A stretch of DNA of 64,000 bases from Patiria miniata. Lineage: Eukaryota; Echinodermata; Asteroidea; Valvatida; Asterinidae. The DNA lies in NCBI RefSeq assembly GCF_015706575.1, contig NW_024037053.1:3596001-3660000 (forward strand), written 5' to 3'. Shown here piece after piece: positions 50,901-59,269 of this stretch. Below the pieces are notes generated by a model. It was not told where the DNA came from. It was given only the letters and a program-made list of their open reading frames with translations, and made no database searches. Position 1 is the first letter of the stretch. Each line of letters opens with the position of its first letter. The position numbers and the translations under genes were made by a program.

Positions 50901-53900
50901 CATCGATTTTCCTTGAAATCGGCTGAGTTTCTTTTTTGACATGCCTTTATTTGAACACGAATAATTTTAAACCTCTTTTAAATATCAAACCAATACTAGC
51001 CAGGGATAAAGTAAAAATTTGAAGCTTTAAAATGGTATAAAAAATAATGGCTGTACGTGTTCTCACGCTGATGCTAGCGCCTTGCAAAAAAAAGCTGCGG
51101 GTATTTTGGGACGCGCTGTAGTAACCAACTGTGCAGCTGAAGTTGTGTTGATCGCAGCACATCAATGTTTTATTTAGTCCAGTAATTTTAATTTGTTTCA
51201 AGTACCCCTTGATAAGGGTGGGTGAAAGACCATGAATCCCCCCCCCACCCCCACTTCCACAATTTGAGAAACCACAGTTTTCAAAACCCTGATTGTGTCT
51301 ATAGTTTCTCCAGTGAGCAGCACCACCAAGTGTCCACTAATTACGCCCCTCACGCCCTCCCCCCATACTTTCAGAGACGTCCAACTGTTGCTGATAACAG
51401 CTTTCAGATACCAAGAAAAGCTTTGCAGCGTGGCGCATCTCATGAACATGTCTATTTCAAATGTTTCTCTGACAGTGTCCGAGTGTCTGCAGTACCCAGA
51501 CTTCAGCGTGGTGGTCCTGTATCGCAAGGTAGTCATTGGCTTTGGATTCATGGTACCAGACGTCAAGTTTAACGAGGCCTACATCTCCTTCCTCTTCGTG
51601 CACCCCGAGTGGAGGGGGGTCGGCATAGGGACGTTCATGGTGTACCATCTCATACAGGTTGGTGATGTAAATGTGTGAATGACTTAGACCTACCCCACCA
51701 CCACCCTCACCCCACCCAGCACCCCATACCATCCCCCCTGAGTGGGGGGGGGGGGGGTCGGCATAGGGACGTTCATGGTGTACCATCTCATACAGGTTGG
51801 TGATGAGTGCATGAATTGAACCTATTCCCGCCCTACCCTCACCCCACCCAGCACCCCATACCATCCCCCCTGAGTGGGGGGGGGGGTCGGCATAGGGACG
51901 TTCATGGTGTACCGTCTCATACAGGTTGGTGATGTGTGCATGAATTGAACCTATTCCCGCCCCTACCCTTACCCACCCAGCACCCCATACCATCCCCCCT
52001 GAGTGGAGGGGGGTCGGCATAGGGACCTTCATGGTGTACCATCTCATACAGGTTGGTGATGTGTGCTTGAATTGAACCTATGCCCGCCCCTACCCTTACC
52101 CACCCAGCACCCCACACCATCCCCCCTGAGTAGAGGGGGTCGGCATAGGGACGTTTATGGTGTACCATCTCATACAGGTTGGTGATGTGTGCTTGAATTG
52201 AACCTATTCCCGCCCCTACCCTCACCCCACCCAGCACCCATACCATCCCCCCTGAGTGGAGGGGGTCAGCAAAGGGACGTTCATGGTGTACCATCTCATA
52301 CAGGTTGGTGATGTAAAATTTGTGAATGACTTACACCTACCCCACCACCACCCTCATCCCAGCCACCACCCCACACCATCCCCCAACCAAATACCCCTTC
52401 CCACCTTGCAAACAAGTTTTCCACCACTTCATGGGCTCTGCATGGGCACTTTTATGGGCTGAAATACCCCCTCAATGGTAAGAAAGGGAGAGTTGGGGGA
52501 GACCACTGGGAGAGACATTCGAACGCATCACCGATGACGCCTGATGCTCACGCAAAAACAATGTGGCTTTGTACACTTTTAGAATAAAATTTGTCATGCC
52601 TACTTTGCGCTATACACGTGCAAACCAGTACATGCCCAGCTAGGGTTCCTTATGGGGTAGAAAGCACAATAGAACAATAGACCCCATAAGGAAATCTTTC
52701 AAAAAATCAATCTACCCCATAAGGGGAACGCTATAGAGTTTGAGATTTCAGTCTTCCCCAAAAGCATATGTAAGTGTGTTCATCTATTCAAACCGTGGAC
52801 GAAAAATACCAGAGAACAAAAGAGAACAATATCGTCCATGATTCCCAGCATACGTCCGTGATTGGGGTCGTGTACAAAACCTATGGGAGTCTTCCAAAAA
52901 AGTTTAAGTACAAACAAAAGAGGGACAATAGGACGTCTAGGATCGACGGTGTGAACACGACTGCGTGTGTAAGACTATGTGTCAAAATGGGCCCTTTCTG
53001 TTTGTCCGCCTCTTTTACGGGTCTTATTTGGGAATCCTTGCCCACTACCAAGCCCTGCAAACTTAAAGGAAGACACGACCATAGTTGGGACCCCATTCAA
53101 ATTGCTTTCTCAGTATGAGCCCTGCGCACATCATGTACCCCCTCTAGTGGTTACAAAGAGAGAGTCAGAAAAGGTGTGAACGCAAAGACTCTGAAGGCTT
53201 ACGCATATTCGTATGAAAATTGGCTGCAGAGCTCCCATGCAGTGTGTCCAGCAAATAGAGCTCTTTCTGAGTGCTCTCAAAGCGCCATCTAAGTGCATGC
53301 ACAGACCATTTACAAAATAAACAAACAGGACTACATACACAAGTTTACATAACCCCCATATTCCACATGAAATGTGTTCAAAAAACAAAAGTACAGACAG
53401 TCATTACTCACAGTTTATTTGTGTGGTTTGCAAAAAGTCATTGAACTCCGACAAAGTTACTAGTAAAAAAAAACCTCATTAAAACAGACTTCAGGCTGAA
53501 ATTTGACATCCTCTTATCAAGTGAAAGATAGTTTTCAGGTTGGGGAAAAAACTCTGATACCACATTCTAGGTTTCGTAACACCTAAAACAAAGGCCCAGC
53601 TGACGTCTCTAAAAATATATTGCCAAGTTTTAATGATGTTGGCCCAATTCCATCGCGATTGGCCAGCATGCTTCAGCTGTGCTTTGTGTTCAAGTTAAAA
53701 CATGACAGTACAAAGCTGACTTTCTCTTTTTTTGGCATGTTTCCAGAGAAACATTTTATTTAAGTATCAGAACAAGAATCATGTTAGATATGCTTGGAAT
53801 TTGTCTGGGTATCTGTCTAGGAGTTGTGCCAAAAATGTCGAGACTGAAATTTGAGATAACAGTCGGTCACGTCGAGACAATGTTGTCTGAACTTATGCTT

Positions 53901-55302
53901 GTTGGTAACCAACAGGCAGAACTTCCATTTGGATTCATGTTTATTTTCACAGTGTATTGTCGATATTTAGAAAAACCACCTCTTTTTGAAAGTTCAGAAG
54001 AGTGGTTTGCTTTTTTCCCCCGGTCAAAGTCAGCTTCATGTGCGTAATTTTGGAATTTCTTCATGCTTTATTTGTTACGACTTAAAATTGCTCTCGTTGT
54101 GCTCTTATTTTTTTAGTTTTGCCCCTGACTAATATATTTTGTTTTTACATTGCTATTTTTGTAGCAATACAAATGTTTGTCACTTTTTAAATGAGATATA
54201 GAACCAAAAATTCTGTCCCGTTTAGTTAAACAAATTTTTAATTATTTGTAGTCAAACAGTAAGTCAGGCATATTTCTTGTAGTGCAGTGTGCATAAAAAC
54301 AAACCCACATTAAAACCTACTAAAGTGAGGAAAAAAACCTGTAACGTTTAAATAATACATAACAAATTGAAGTTTGTTTGAAAAAAAAAAGTATACTGAA
54401 GAGCACGGTTAGAGCAATTTAAAGGTATTTCTTTGCTCTTCCGGATCTTATAAAACATCCAAGGGAGAAGTTAAATCATGCCAAGGAAACTGAGCCTAGC
54501 AAAATCAAATCAAAACAGACTTCTAGGCTGTCTGACAATAAAACCAGGCATTTCTTAAAAAGGGCACAAGCATTGTAGGTCCGAAGCCCAAAGACACCGC
54601 GATGTACAACCCACAGAATCAGGTAGAGACTGGAGTGCTGTGGCCTCGTGGTTAAGGGCACTGGATTCGTGGTCTGTGGGTAAAGCTGCGGGTTGTGGGT
54701 TCGAGTCCAGCCAGGGTCATGGTGCGTGTGCCCTTGGGCAAGGCACTTTGTCACTCATTGCTTCTCCCCACCCAGGAGTAAATGGGTACCCGTGAGGGCA
54801 GAGATGGTTATTGTGATTGAATAAGCGTGCTTGCGCCTAACAGGCAGCATCGAGCTGTATGCTCCCCAGGGAGCTGAGATGGTATTTGGAATGTTTAATT
54901 GGCCCGATGATCAGGGGTAATGATAATACTGTAAGCACTGTGATTTAGTTTACTAATAAGAGTGTGCTTAAATGCCGATTATTATTATTATTATTAAAAC
55001 CCATCCACAAGTCATCCCAGGCGGGATTCGAACCTGGGTCACAGAGGTGGAAGTCGAGGTGAATACCACAGCGCCAGTCCAACTCCTTTTGCATTTATTT
55101 GTTTTGTTGGTTTGGTTTTTAATTTTTTCAGACCTGCATGGGGAAAGACGTCACTCTACACGTCTCGGCCACCAACTCGGCCATGCTGCTCTACCAGAAG
55201 TTTGGCTTCAAGCCCGAAGAGTTCATTCTGGACTTCTACGAGAAGTACTATCCGCAGGACAGTAGGGAGTGCAGGCACGCATTCCTTCTAAGATTGAGGC
55301 GG

Positions 55303-55305
<3 letters not shown>
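41920..55305 (+). CDS. KAT14: KAT14 / CSRP2BP (ATAC2), ATAC-complex acetyltransferase, 15 exons
   Basis: Exons are 41920-41970, 42109-42328, 42595-42709, 43417-43545, 44405-44559, 44675-44820, 44972-45091, 46113-46233, 46889-47171, 47581-47701, 48101-48295, 48910-49025, 49637-49842, 51476-51657 and 55132-55305 (TGA). All junctions are GT/AG and in frame; the product is 777 aa, near the roughly 780 aa of the human protein. A PHD-type C4HC3 set lies at C68, C70, C81, C84, H89, C92, C111, C114. The KAT14 signature follows (MKLTWQQVVILSLYNLSL, FFRWKEDICEFI, GWWSLIEMKPP, ESAIELKEKRSRTQEAKDIR). Further on are a KRDRGLPLFDLD block and PYTSRVLKPFIRRDYES. The C-terminal GNAT fold (about 640-777) has the acetyl-CoA loop RGVGIG and ends ECRHAFLLRLRR. 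KAT14 is a nuclear subunit of the ATAC histone acetyltransferase complex with GCN5/PCAF. The first exon may be preceded by an untranslated one. Confidence 0.96.
42373..42512. mobile_element. Hairpin MITE in KAT14 intron 2
   Basis: The ends are AGCCCGGTTCATACTTCACG and its diverged reverse complement CGTGAAGTGTGAACCGGGCT. The arms continue through GCGAAAGC..GCGAAGCGAAATTC to a small loop. The length is 140 bp and there is no coding capacity. Confidence 0.85.
42739..43300 (-). mobile_element. AAAGGGCC-ended element, copy 3, in KAT14 intron 3
   Basis: This is the inverse orientation of the copies at 17033 and 24250. It starts AAAGGGCCCATGCAACGTA and contains GTATTTTGGTGCCTTTTTTG, TATGCTAATGCAAATTTCCA, TCCTGAAATGACATCAC and AAGAAGTGCATTTTTCAATA. 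It fills most of the intron between the KLTW and QQVV exons. Confidence 0.75.
44115..44345. mobile_element. Possible hAT-like MITE, ATTCGAATA-rich
   Basis: It has ends of the type TAGGGATATG...GGGAAAGCCCTA and subterminal TTCGAATAA / GAATATTCGAATATTC. TIR similarity is weak after the first five bases and no 8 bp duplication is clear. Confidence 0.3.
45092..46112. other. KAT14 intron 7, no internal feature
   Basis: AT-rich intron of about 1 kb. I see no repeat pair or RNA gene in it. Confidence 0.5.
48372..48690. mobile_element. Long hairpin element in KAT14 intron 11
   Basis: The arms are about 150 bp with a short loop near 48530. Outer landmarks are GACAGATTGGTG and its inverse CACCAATCTGCCTGAC, TGATGATAAAAGCATG and its inverse, and inner GGGCCATCGCAGATT facing AATCTGCGATGGCCC. 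A solitary arm lies at 26520-26600. Confidence 0.85.
49439..49498 (+). mobile_element. Short tRNA-like (Ser/Leu type) SINE remnant in KAT14 intron 12
   Basis: A box GGTCGAGTGGTTAAGAG and B box GGGTTCGAGTCCCA are separated by only about 20 bases, too few for a full anticodon arm plus variable arm. So it is not a working tRNA gene. Confidence 0.6.
49855..50036. mobile_element. Foldback element, AGTCGAGTCC family, second copy
   Basis: It starts GGGAGTCAAGTCCATCACC and ends CATGGACTCGACTACAAC, with internal CACAAGTC and GACTTGTC. These are the same ends as 1183-1392. It lies just after the donor of KAT14 exon 13. Confidence 0.6.
50066..51118. mobile_element. TA-flanked foldback element in KAT14 intron 13
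   Basis: The ends are CAGCGCGTCCCAAAATACCC and the exact inverse, each flanked by TA (50064-50065, 51119-51120), as in Tc1/mariner-type insertions. The arms also match inside (TATTTTTATATCATTTTAAAGC type, GTATTGGTTTGAT). It is about 640 bp once the nested insertion at 50131-50539 is left out. No transposase is seen. Confidence 0.85.
50131..50539. mobile_element. TA-flanked MITE nested inside the 50066-51118 element
   Basis: The ends are CAGTGGAACACCGCTATAAC and ATAGCGACGTTCCACTG, flanked by TA at 50129-50130 and 50540-50541. The CAGTGGAAC...TATAACG end is of the pogo/Tc1-mariner kind. The opposite arm of the host element (near 51050) shows the uninterrupted sequence with a single TA, which proves the insertion. 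Confidence 0.9.
51605..52330 (+). repeat. Tandem array copying the end of KAT14 exon 14 and its splice donor
   Basis: Six units of 126-138 bp each end with the exon tail (GTCGGCATAGGGACGTTCAT...CTCATACAG) followed by the donor GTTGGTGATG. The first is the real exon end (donor at 51658); the others have the same junction at 51796, 51926, 52052, 52179 and 52305. Between them is C-rich intron sequence (CACCCCATACCATCCCCCC). Long antisense frames here come from the repeat. Confidence 0.92.
52644..52735. repeat. Short inverted repeat
   Basis: TTCCTTATGGGGTAGA and CTACCCCATAAGGGGAACG face each other, with a direct CCCCATAAGG between. It is in KAT14 intron 14. Confidence 0.6.
52736..54633. other. 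Middle of KAT14 intron 14, no feature
   Basis: AT-rich intron sequence. Open frames at 52774-53118 and 53781-54047 lack splice sites and recognisable motifs. Confidence 0.5.
54634..54997 (+). mobile_element. tRNA-headed SINE with ATT tail
   Basis: The head GTGGCCTCGTGGTTAAGGGC and B box GTGGGTTCGAGTCCAGCC resemble tRNA-Ser/Leu. The body has CCTTGGGCAAGGCACTTTGT, AGGAGTAAATGGGTACC and CAGCATCGAGCTGTATGCTC, and ends in an ATT repeat at about 54978. It is near full length and matches 57203-57556. Confidence 0.9.
55008..55090 (-). mobile_element. Antisense tRNA-like SINE head
   Basis: On the - strand it reads GGCGCTGTGGTATTCACCTC ... CAGGTTCGAATCCCGCCTGG, with a clear B box. It lies directly between the ATT tail of the previous SINE and the last KAT14 exon. 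Confidence 0.65.
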
Positions 55306-55341
<36 letters not shown>

Positions 55342-55342
55342 C
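55302..55342 (+). repeat. GAT microsatellite overlapping the KAT14 stop
   Basis: About 12 GAT units begin within the TGA stop codon and run into the 3' untranslated region. Length changes here would leave the protein unchanged. Confidence 0.9.
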
Positions 55343-55399
55343 TCCCATTTGTTTTCTAAGAACAGCTTTTACCCTGACCCTTGCAGATCTTTATTTTTT

Positions 55400-55790
55400 G
55401 TTGGGTGCTGTGGTCTAATGATTACAGTGTTTGACTCGTGTGCCATGGTGCATGGGTTCACCGTGGGAACACGGTGCTTGTGCTCTTGAGCAAGGCACTT
55501 TACCATCATTGCTTCGTCCTTCGGATGGGACGTAGCAGTAGGTCCCGTGTGTTGTGCAATGCACGTAAAAGAACCCAGTAACACTTATCGCTATTAAAGA
55601 GAAGTGGTTTGCCCCTGTGTTTCTGGCAGTGGCAGCACCTTGTAAACCATTATAAGGTGCTACATATAACGGGTCTCATATTTCTCAGAAACTTTATTTA
55701 CCTTTCTTTAATAATAGACATAATGTCCAGCGCCTTGAGTACCTAATTGTTGGTAGATACGTGTGCGCTACAGTATTATTATTAAACTCC
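55400..55790 (+). mobile_element. SINE of a second type with ATT tail
   Basis: The head is GTGCTGTGGTCTAATGATTAC and the body has CTTGAGCAAGGCACTTTACC, CTTCGTCCTTCGGATGGGAC and AATGCACGTAAAAGAACCCA. The end is CAGCGCCTTGAGTACC...TATTATTATT. The body core resembles the 54634 family but the rest differs. Confidence 0.85.
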
Positions 55791-55979
55791 ACTACGAGTT
55801 TGGGGGAATTTTGCGGGATTGAGATTTACGTTAATTCATGTGAAAATAAAAGCCCATTGAAAGGTTAGAGTGCAAACAATGTGACGTTGGATTCCTGAGT
55901 AGTGGAGGATTATGGAGGATCAAGGAAGCTTAGGTTCCTTGCAAAAATGTCTTGGGTTATGGGAGCAGGTGGGGTCTTA

Positions 55980-56285
55980 GATTCTGGAGCTTCAGTGATG
56001 AAGATTGGTGTGCTGGTGATAGGCCCGCCGCATCCTGGCCCTATGCCAGATAAATTCATTTTGGATTTTAACAGGTGTGTGAGATGTATGGGTACTGTAC
56101 CAGGAAGACACACTGGCATTTTTGTTTTGAGAAAGAGGCGATTGTACTATCCTGGACTTCAGTGATGAAGCTGGGCATGCTGGGTGATATTTGGCGGACT
56201 GTCTTGGCTTTGTGCCAGAATGTGTTTAATTTTAGACTTGTTTCAGGTCTGCAAGAAGTACCGGTACTGTCTAAAGGACCACCAC
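55980..56285 (+). repeat. Diverged tandem pair of about 185 bp
   Basis: GCTTCAGTGATGAAG...TGCCAGATAAATTCATTTTG...AACAGGTGTGTGAGATG...GGTACTGTA is followed by ACTTCAGTGATGAAG...TGCCAGAATGTGTTTAATTT...TTCAGGTCTGCAAGAAG...GGTACTGTC. Both copies place a polypyrimidine-AG just before a V-C-x-x-Y-x-Y-C reading. Confidence 0.55.
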
Positions 56286-57202
56286 CTCTTTTTTTTTGGG
56301 GGGGGGGGGATGGGGTTGATTGTTTTAATGCAAACATGCATTCTGTGCCAAGTTGTCCTTGCAGTCAAAATCAATCAAGCGACTGTTTTCAACAGTTAAG
56401 TCTTAAGAATTCCCAGCCCACATAAAGCAGGATTGACTGGCTGGGACTGTTTAAGTAACTTGATATGGGTGAGTGATAAAACAGCTGTATCCACAACTTG
56501 CCTGCTTTGTCTGTTGACCCAGTTTGACTAGACACAGTGCTGGCTTCACATATGATATGACTGCTGGTGACTAGCCTTTGTTAAAAGTACCATAGCAGGG
56601 GAAGTGGAAGTGAATTTAAAAATAAAATTGATGTGTAAAATATGTCCCTCGAAATTCTAATAAAATGAAATCGTGAGCCACACTCACAATTTGTAATTAG
56701 TCCTTTTGCGGGTCCACCATATATGTTGAACTAAAGAAAGAAGCAAATTAAATCTTGAAAACGATAGTGTTTTCTGAAGTCTTGACTTTTGATTATGGGT
56801 AGGAATTCGAGTATCTGGACAAAAAAAGAATGGTGGAAATGTCAAAATGTAATGCAAAAGTAATTTTGCAAGTATCACAGAGAGAATATGGTTTTTTTAA
56901 TTACACATCACTGTGGTTTATCTGATATATGACAAAAAATATGACAAAAAATCACCATGAGAATCTTAAGAGCCATTGTGCAAGTCCAATCGTTTCTTCT
57001 GACAATCATGTCAAAGTACGTCCGTAAAAACGTCCTGTGCATCAGAATCAATTATGACTAAATTATGGAGTTCTACCATATGTCTTGGTTCATTTCATTA
57101 ATGATATGTTTTCTTTTTTTTATTGGGGGTTGGGTGGGGAGGGCTGTAGCATTACCGGGGGGGGGGGGGGGGGGGGGGGGGGTTGGAACTGGGGGTCATG
57201 TT

Positions 57203-57556
57203 CCAGTATGCCGAGGCCTCATGGTCTGGGGCATTGAATTCATGGTCTGCAGGTAATTCTGCAGGTTGTGGGTTCGAGTCCAGCCTGTGGCTATGGTGCG
57301 TGTGCCCTTGGGCAAGGCACTTTGTCACTCATTGCTCCTCTCCACCCAGGAGTAAATGGGTATCTGCGAGGGCAGCAATGGTTTTTGTGATTGATTCTAG
57401 CTTCATTGCGCCTAGCAGGCAGCATCGAGCTGTATACTCCCCAGGGAGCTGAGATGGTATTTGGAATATCTAATTGGCCCAATGATCAAGGGTAATAATG
57501 TAAAGCCTAATCTTAGTTAAAAACGCTATATAAGAACCAGTTATTTTTATTATTAG
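57203..57556 (+). mobile_element. tRNA-headed SINE with ATT tail, second good copy
   Basis: This is the same family as 54634-54997: GCAGGTTGTGGGTTCGAGTC, CCCTTGGGCAAGGCACTTTG, AGGAGTAAATGGGTATC, CATCGAGCTGTATACTCCCC and a TTATTATTA tail. A poly-G run (57159-57182) precedes it. Confidence 0.9.
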
Positions 57557-59269
57557 TGTAACCAAACTTGATTCTAATACCCTTTATCCTAGGGATTTAT
57601 GAAAACTGAATAAAATAATGAAAAAGAGTGCCCTCTAACGTCAAGAGGTCTCCCCCCCCCCCCCTCTCCCGGCCCCCCACCCACTGAAAAAAATTCTGGC
57701 TGCGCCACTGGCGAAGAGAGGAACTAAACCTCTAAACTTCCCTGATTCTCTCATTTGACATTCAAGCCATGCCAACTCTTTTTTTGTTAACTGTTCACAA
57801 AATGCTAGGCAGGCAAATCACATTAGGCCTCACTTCCCGTCTTTAATTATTGCTGGTTGCTGCCAGTTCTGAGAACTTTGAACAAATAAAACCACTTTTT
57901 TAAGAAATGGGCATTTACAGCATTGGGTAAAACATATTTGAATATCTAAGCTTGGATTTGTAGTTAAACCACAAATGGTCACTTCCGACCATTTTTTCGT
58001 AGTGTTTGCGATTTCAAATATTTAAAAAAATGATAAAAAGCAATATATTTTTTTGAAAACCAAAAAGACAAAAACAAATCTAAATCATCCTTTACACAAT
58101 TTCTTACTGTACAAGCATGACAAGCAACATATACATACAAAATGCAAATTCATAAATGCAAGCAATTGCCTAAATTATTGGAGACCTATGTTAGCCATAG
58201 GGTATTTTTTTATATTCCTCTGATTTTGTTTTACGAATCGGGTGCCTGTTATCAACTTTACAAAGAACTTGGTACTTCACAAACAATGAAAAAAAGAAAG
58301 GTTTTGAATGTCATTTGTAAGGAAGTTTCAAAAATGAAACCAGGCTATAAAACAAAACAGATGTCATGTTTATGACGTTCATGAAAGATGCAGTTAATTC
58401 ACCATAAAGCTACAAAGCTCACTGCACACACATGAATTGTTGCACTGATGCGCCGATGTGGTAGTATTATCGTGCAAAACTTTATGAATAATCTGTAGAG
58501 CAACTTTGGGGATTTGAATTTTGGGTTTTTTTTTTTTTTAACAGGTACCCGTTTTTTTTTCAATCTGGTACCTGGTTCCAGTACTACCCGTTAATGCGCA
58601 CCCTTAAATAGGCTACAGTTCATCAAAGCTACATATACATTGTACATGTGCATACGTACTGTGTACAACTTGAAGTTGAAGGCCAGACATGCACGCAAGT
58701 GTGCCAGGGTTGGACCATATTTATGATAAAACCAGCCATACATGTACAAATATCTGATGCCAATAACTCGCCCTTGATAAAAAATGGTCTATTTAAGTAA
58801 GCAAATTGATTTCAATCAGTCAATGCCGTTTGAGATATGAATGTGAGTTCTTGAAATACTATGCCATTTAACCAGTTCAAGTCGGATGACTTGTATACAT
58901 GTACAAATGTACACGCAAAGGTTTTGCAGTATTCAGAACGGATGAAGTATAAATACACAACGCGCGAGGCCGGAAATATCTGTCTGCCACCCTCTCGCAG
59001 CGAGCAAGGCCGAAAGCTTCAGGTGTGCTTCCATCGAGGTTCGTGAAAACAATCCCGAGCCTGGGTCGGGTCAATGTCAAAATAATCCCGGCGCGAACTG
59101 TTAAATCTATCTTAATTTGGTTTAAAATAAATTTCATTGAATTATTGTTTTTTCGTGAATTCATTGGCTTCGCACTCATGGCCAACCTCTCATTGAAGAG
59201 ATTTGTTTTCCACAAGTTAAGTAGAATAACCAATCAAGAGGTCTAGAATAAAACAACTTTGGAAGACAT
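57557..59269. other. Convergent gap and TOPORS 3' flank
   Basis: AT-rich sequence with a poly-C run at 57652-57664. No gene is seen. The TOPORS 3' untranslated region should start at 59269 and run leftwards. Confidence 0.5.

Noticed and set aside
51457-52294. Long antisense open frames with repeated VHHERPYADP-type peptide
   Set aside because: They are the reverse reading of the tandem copies of KAT14 exon 14 end; the unit length near 126 (a multiple of 3) keeps them open. No start or splice context.
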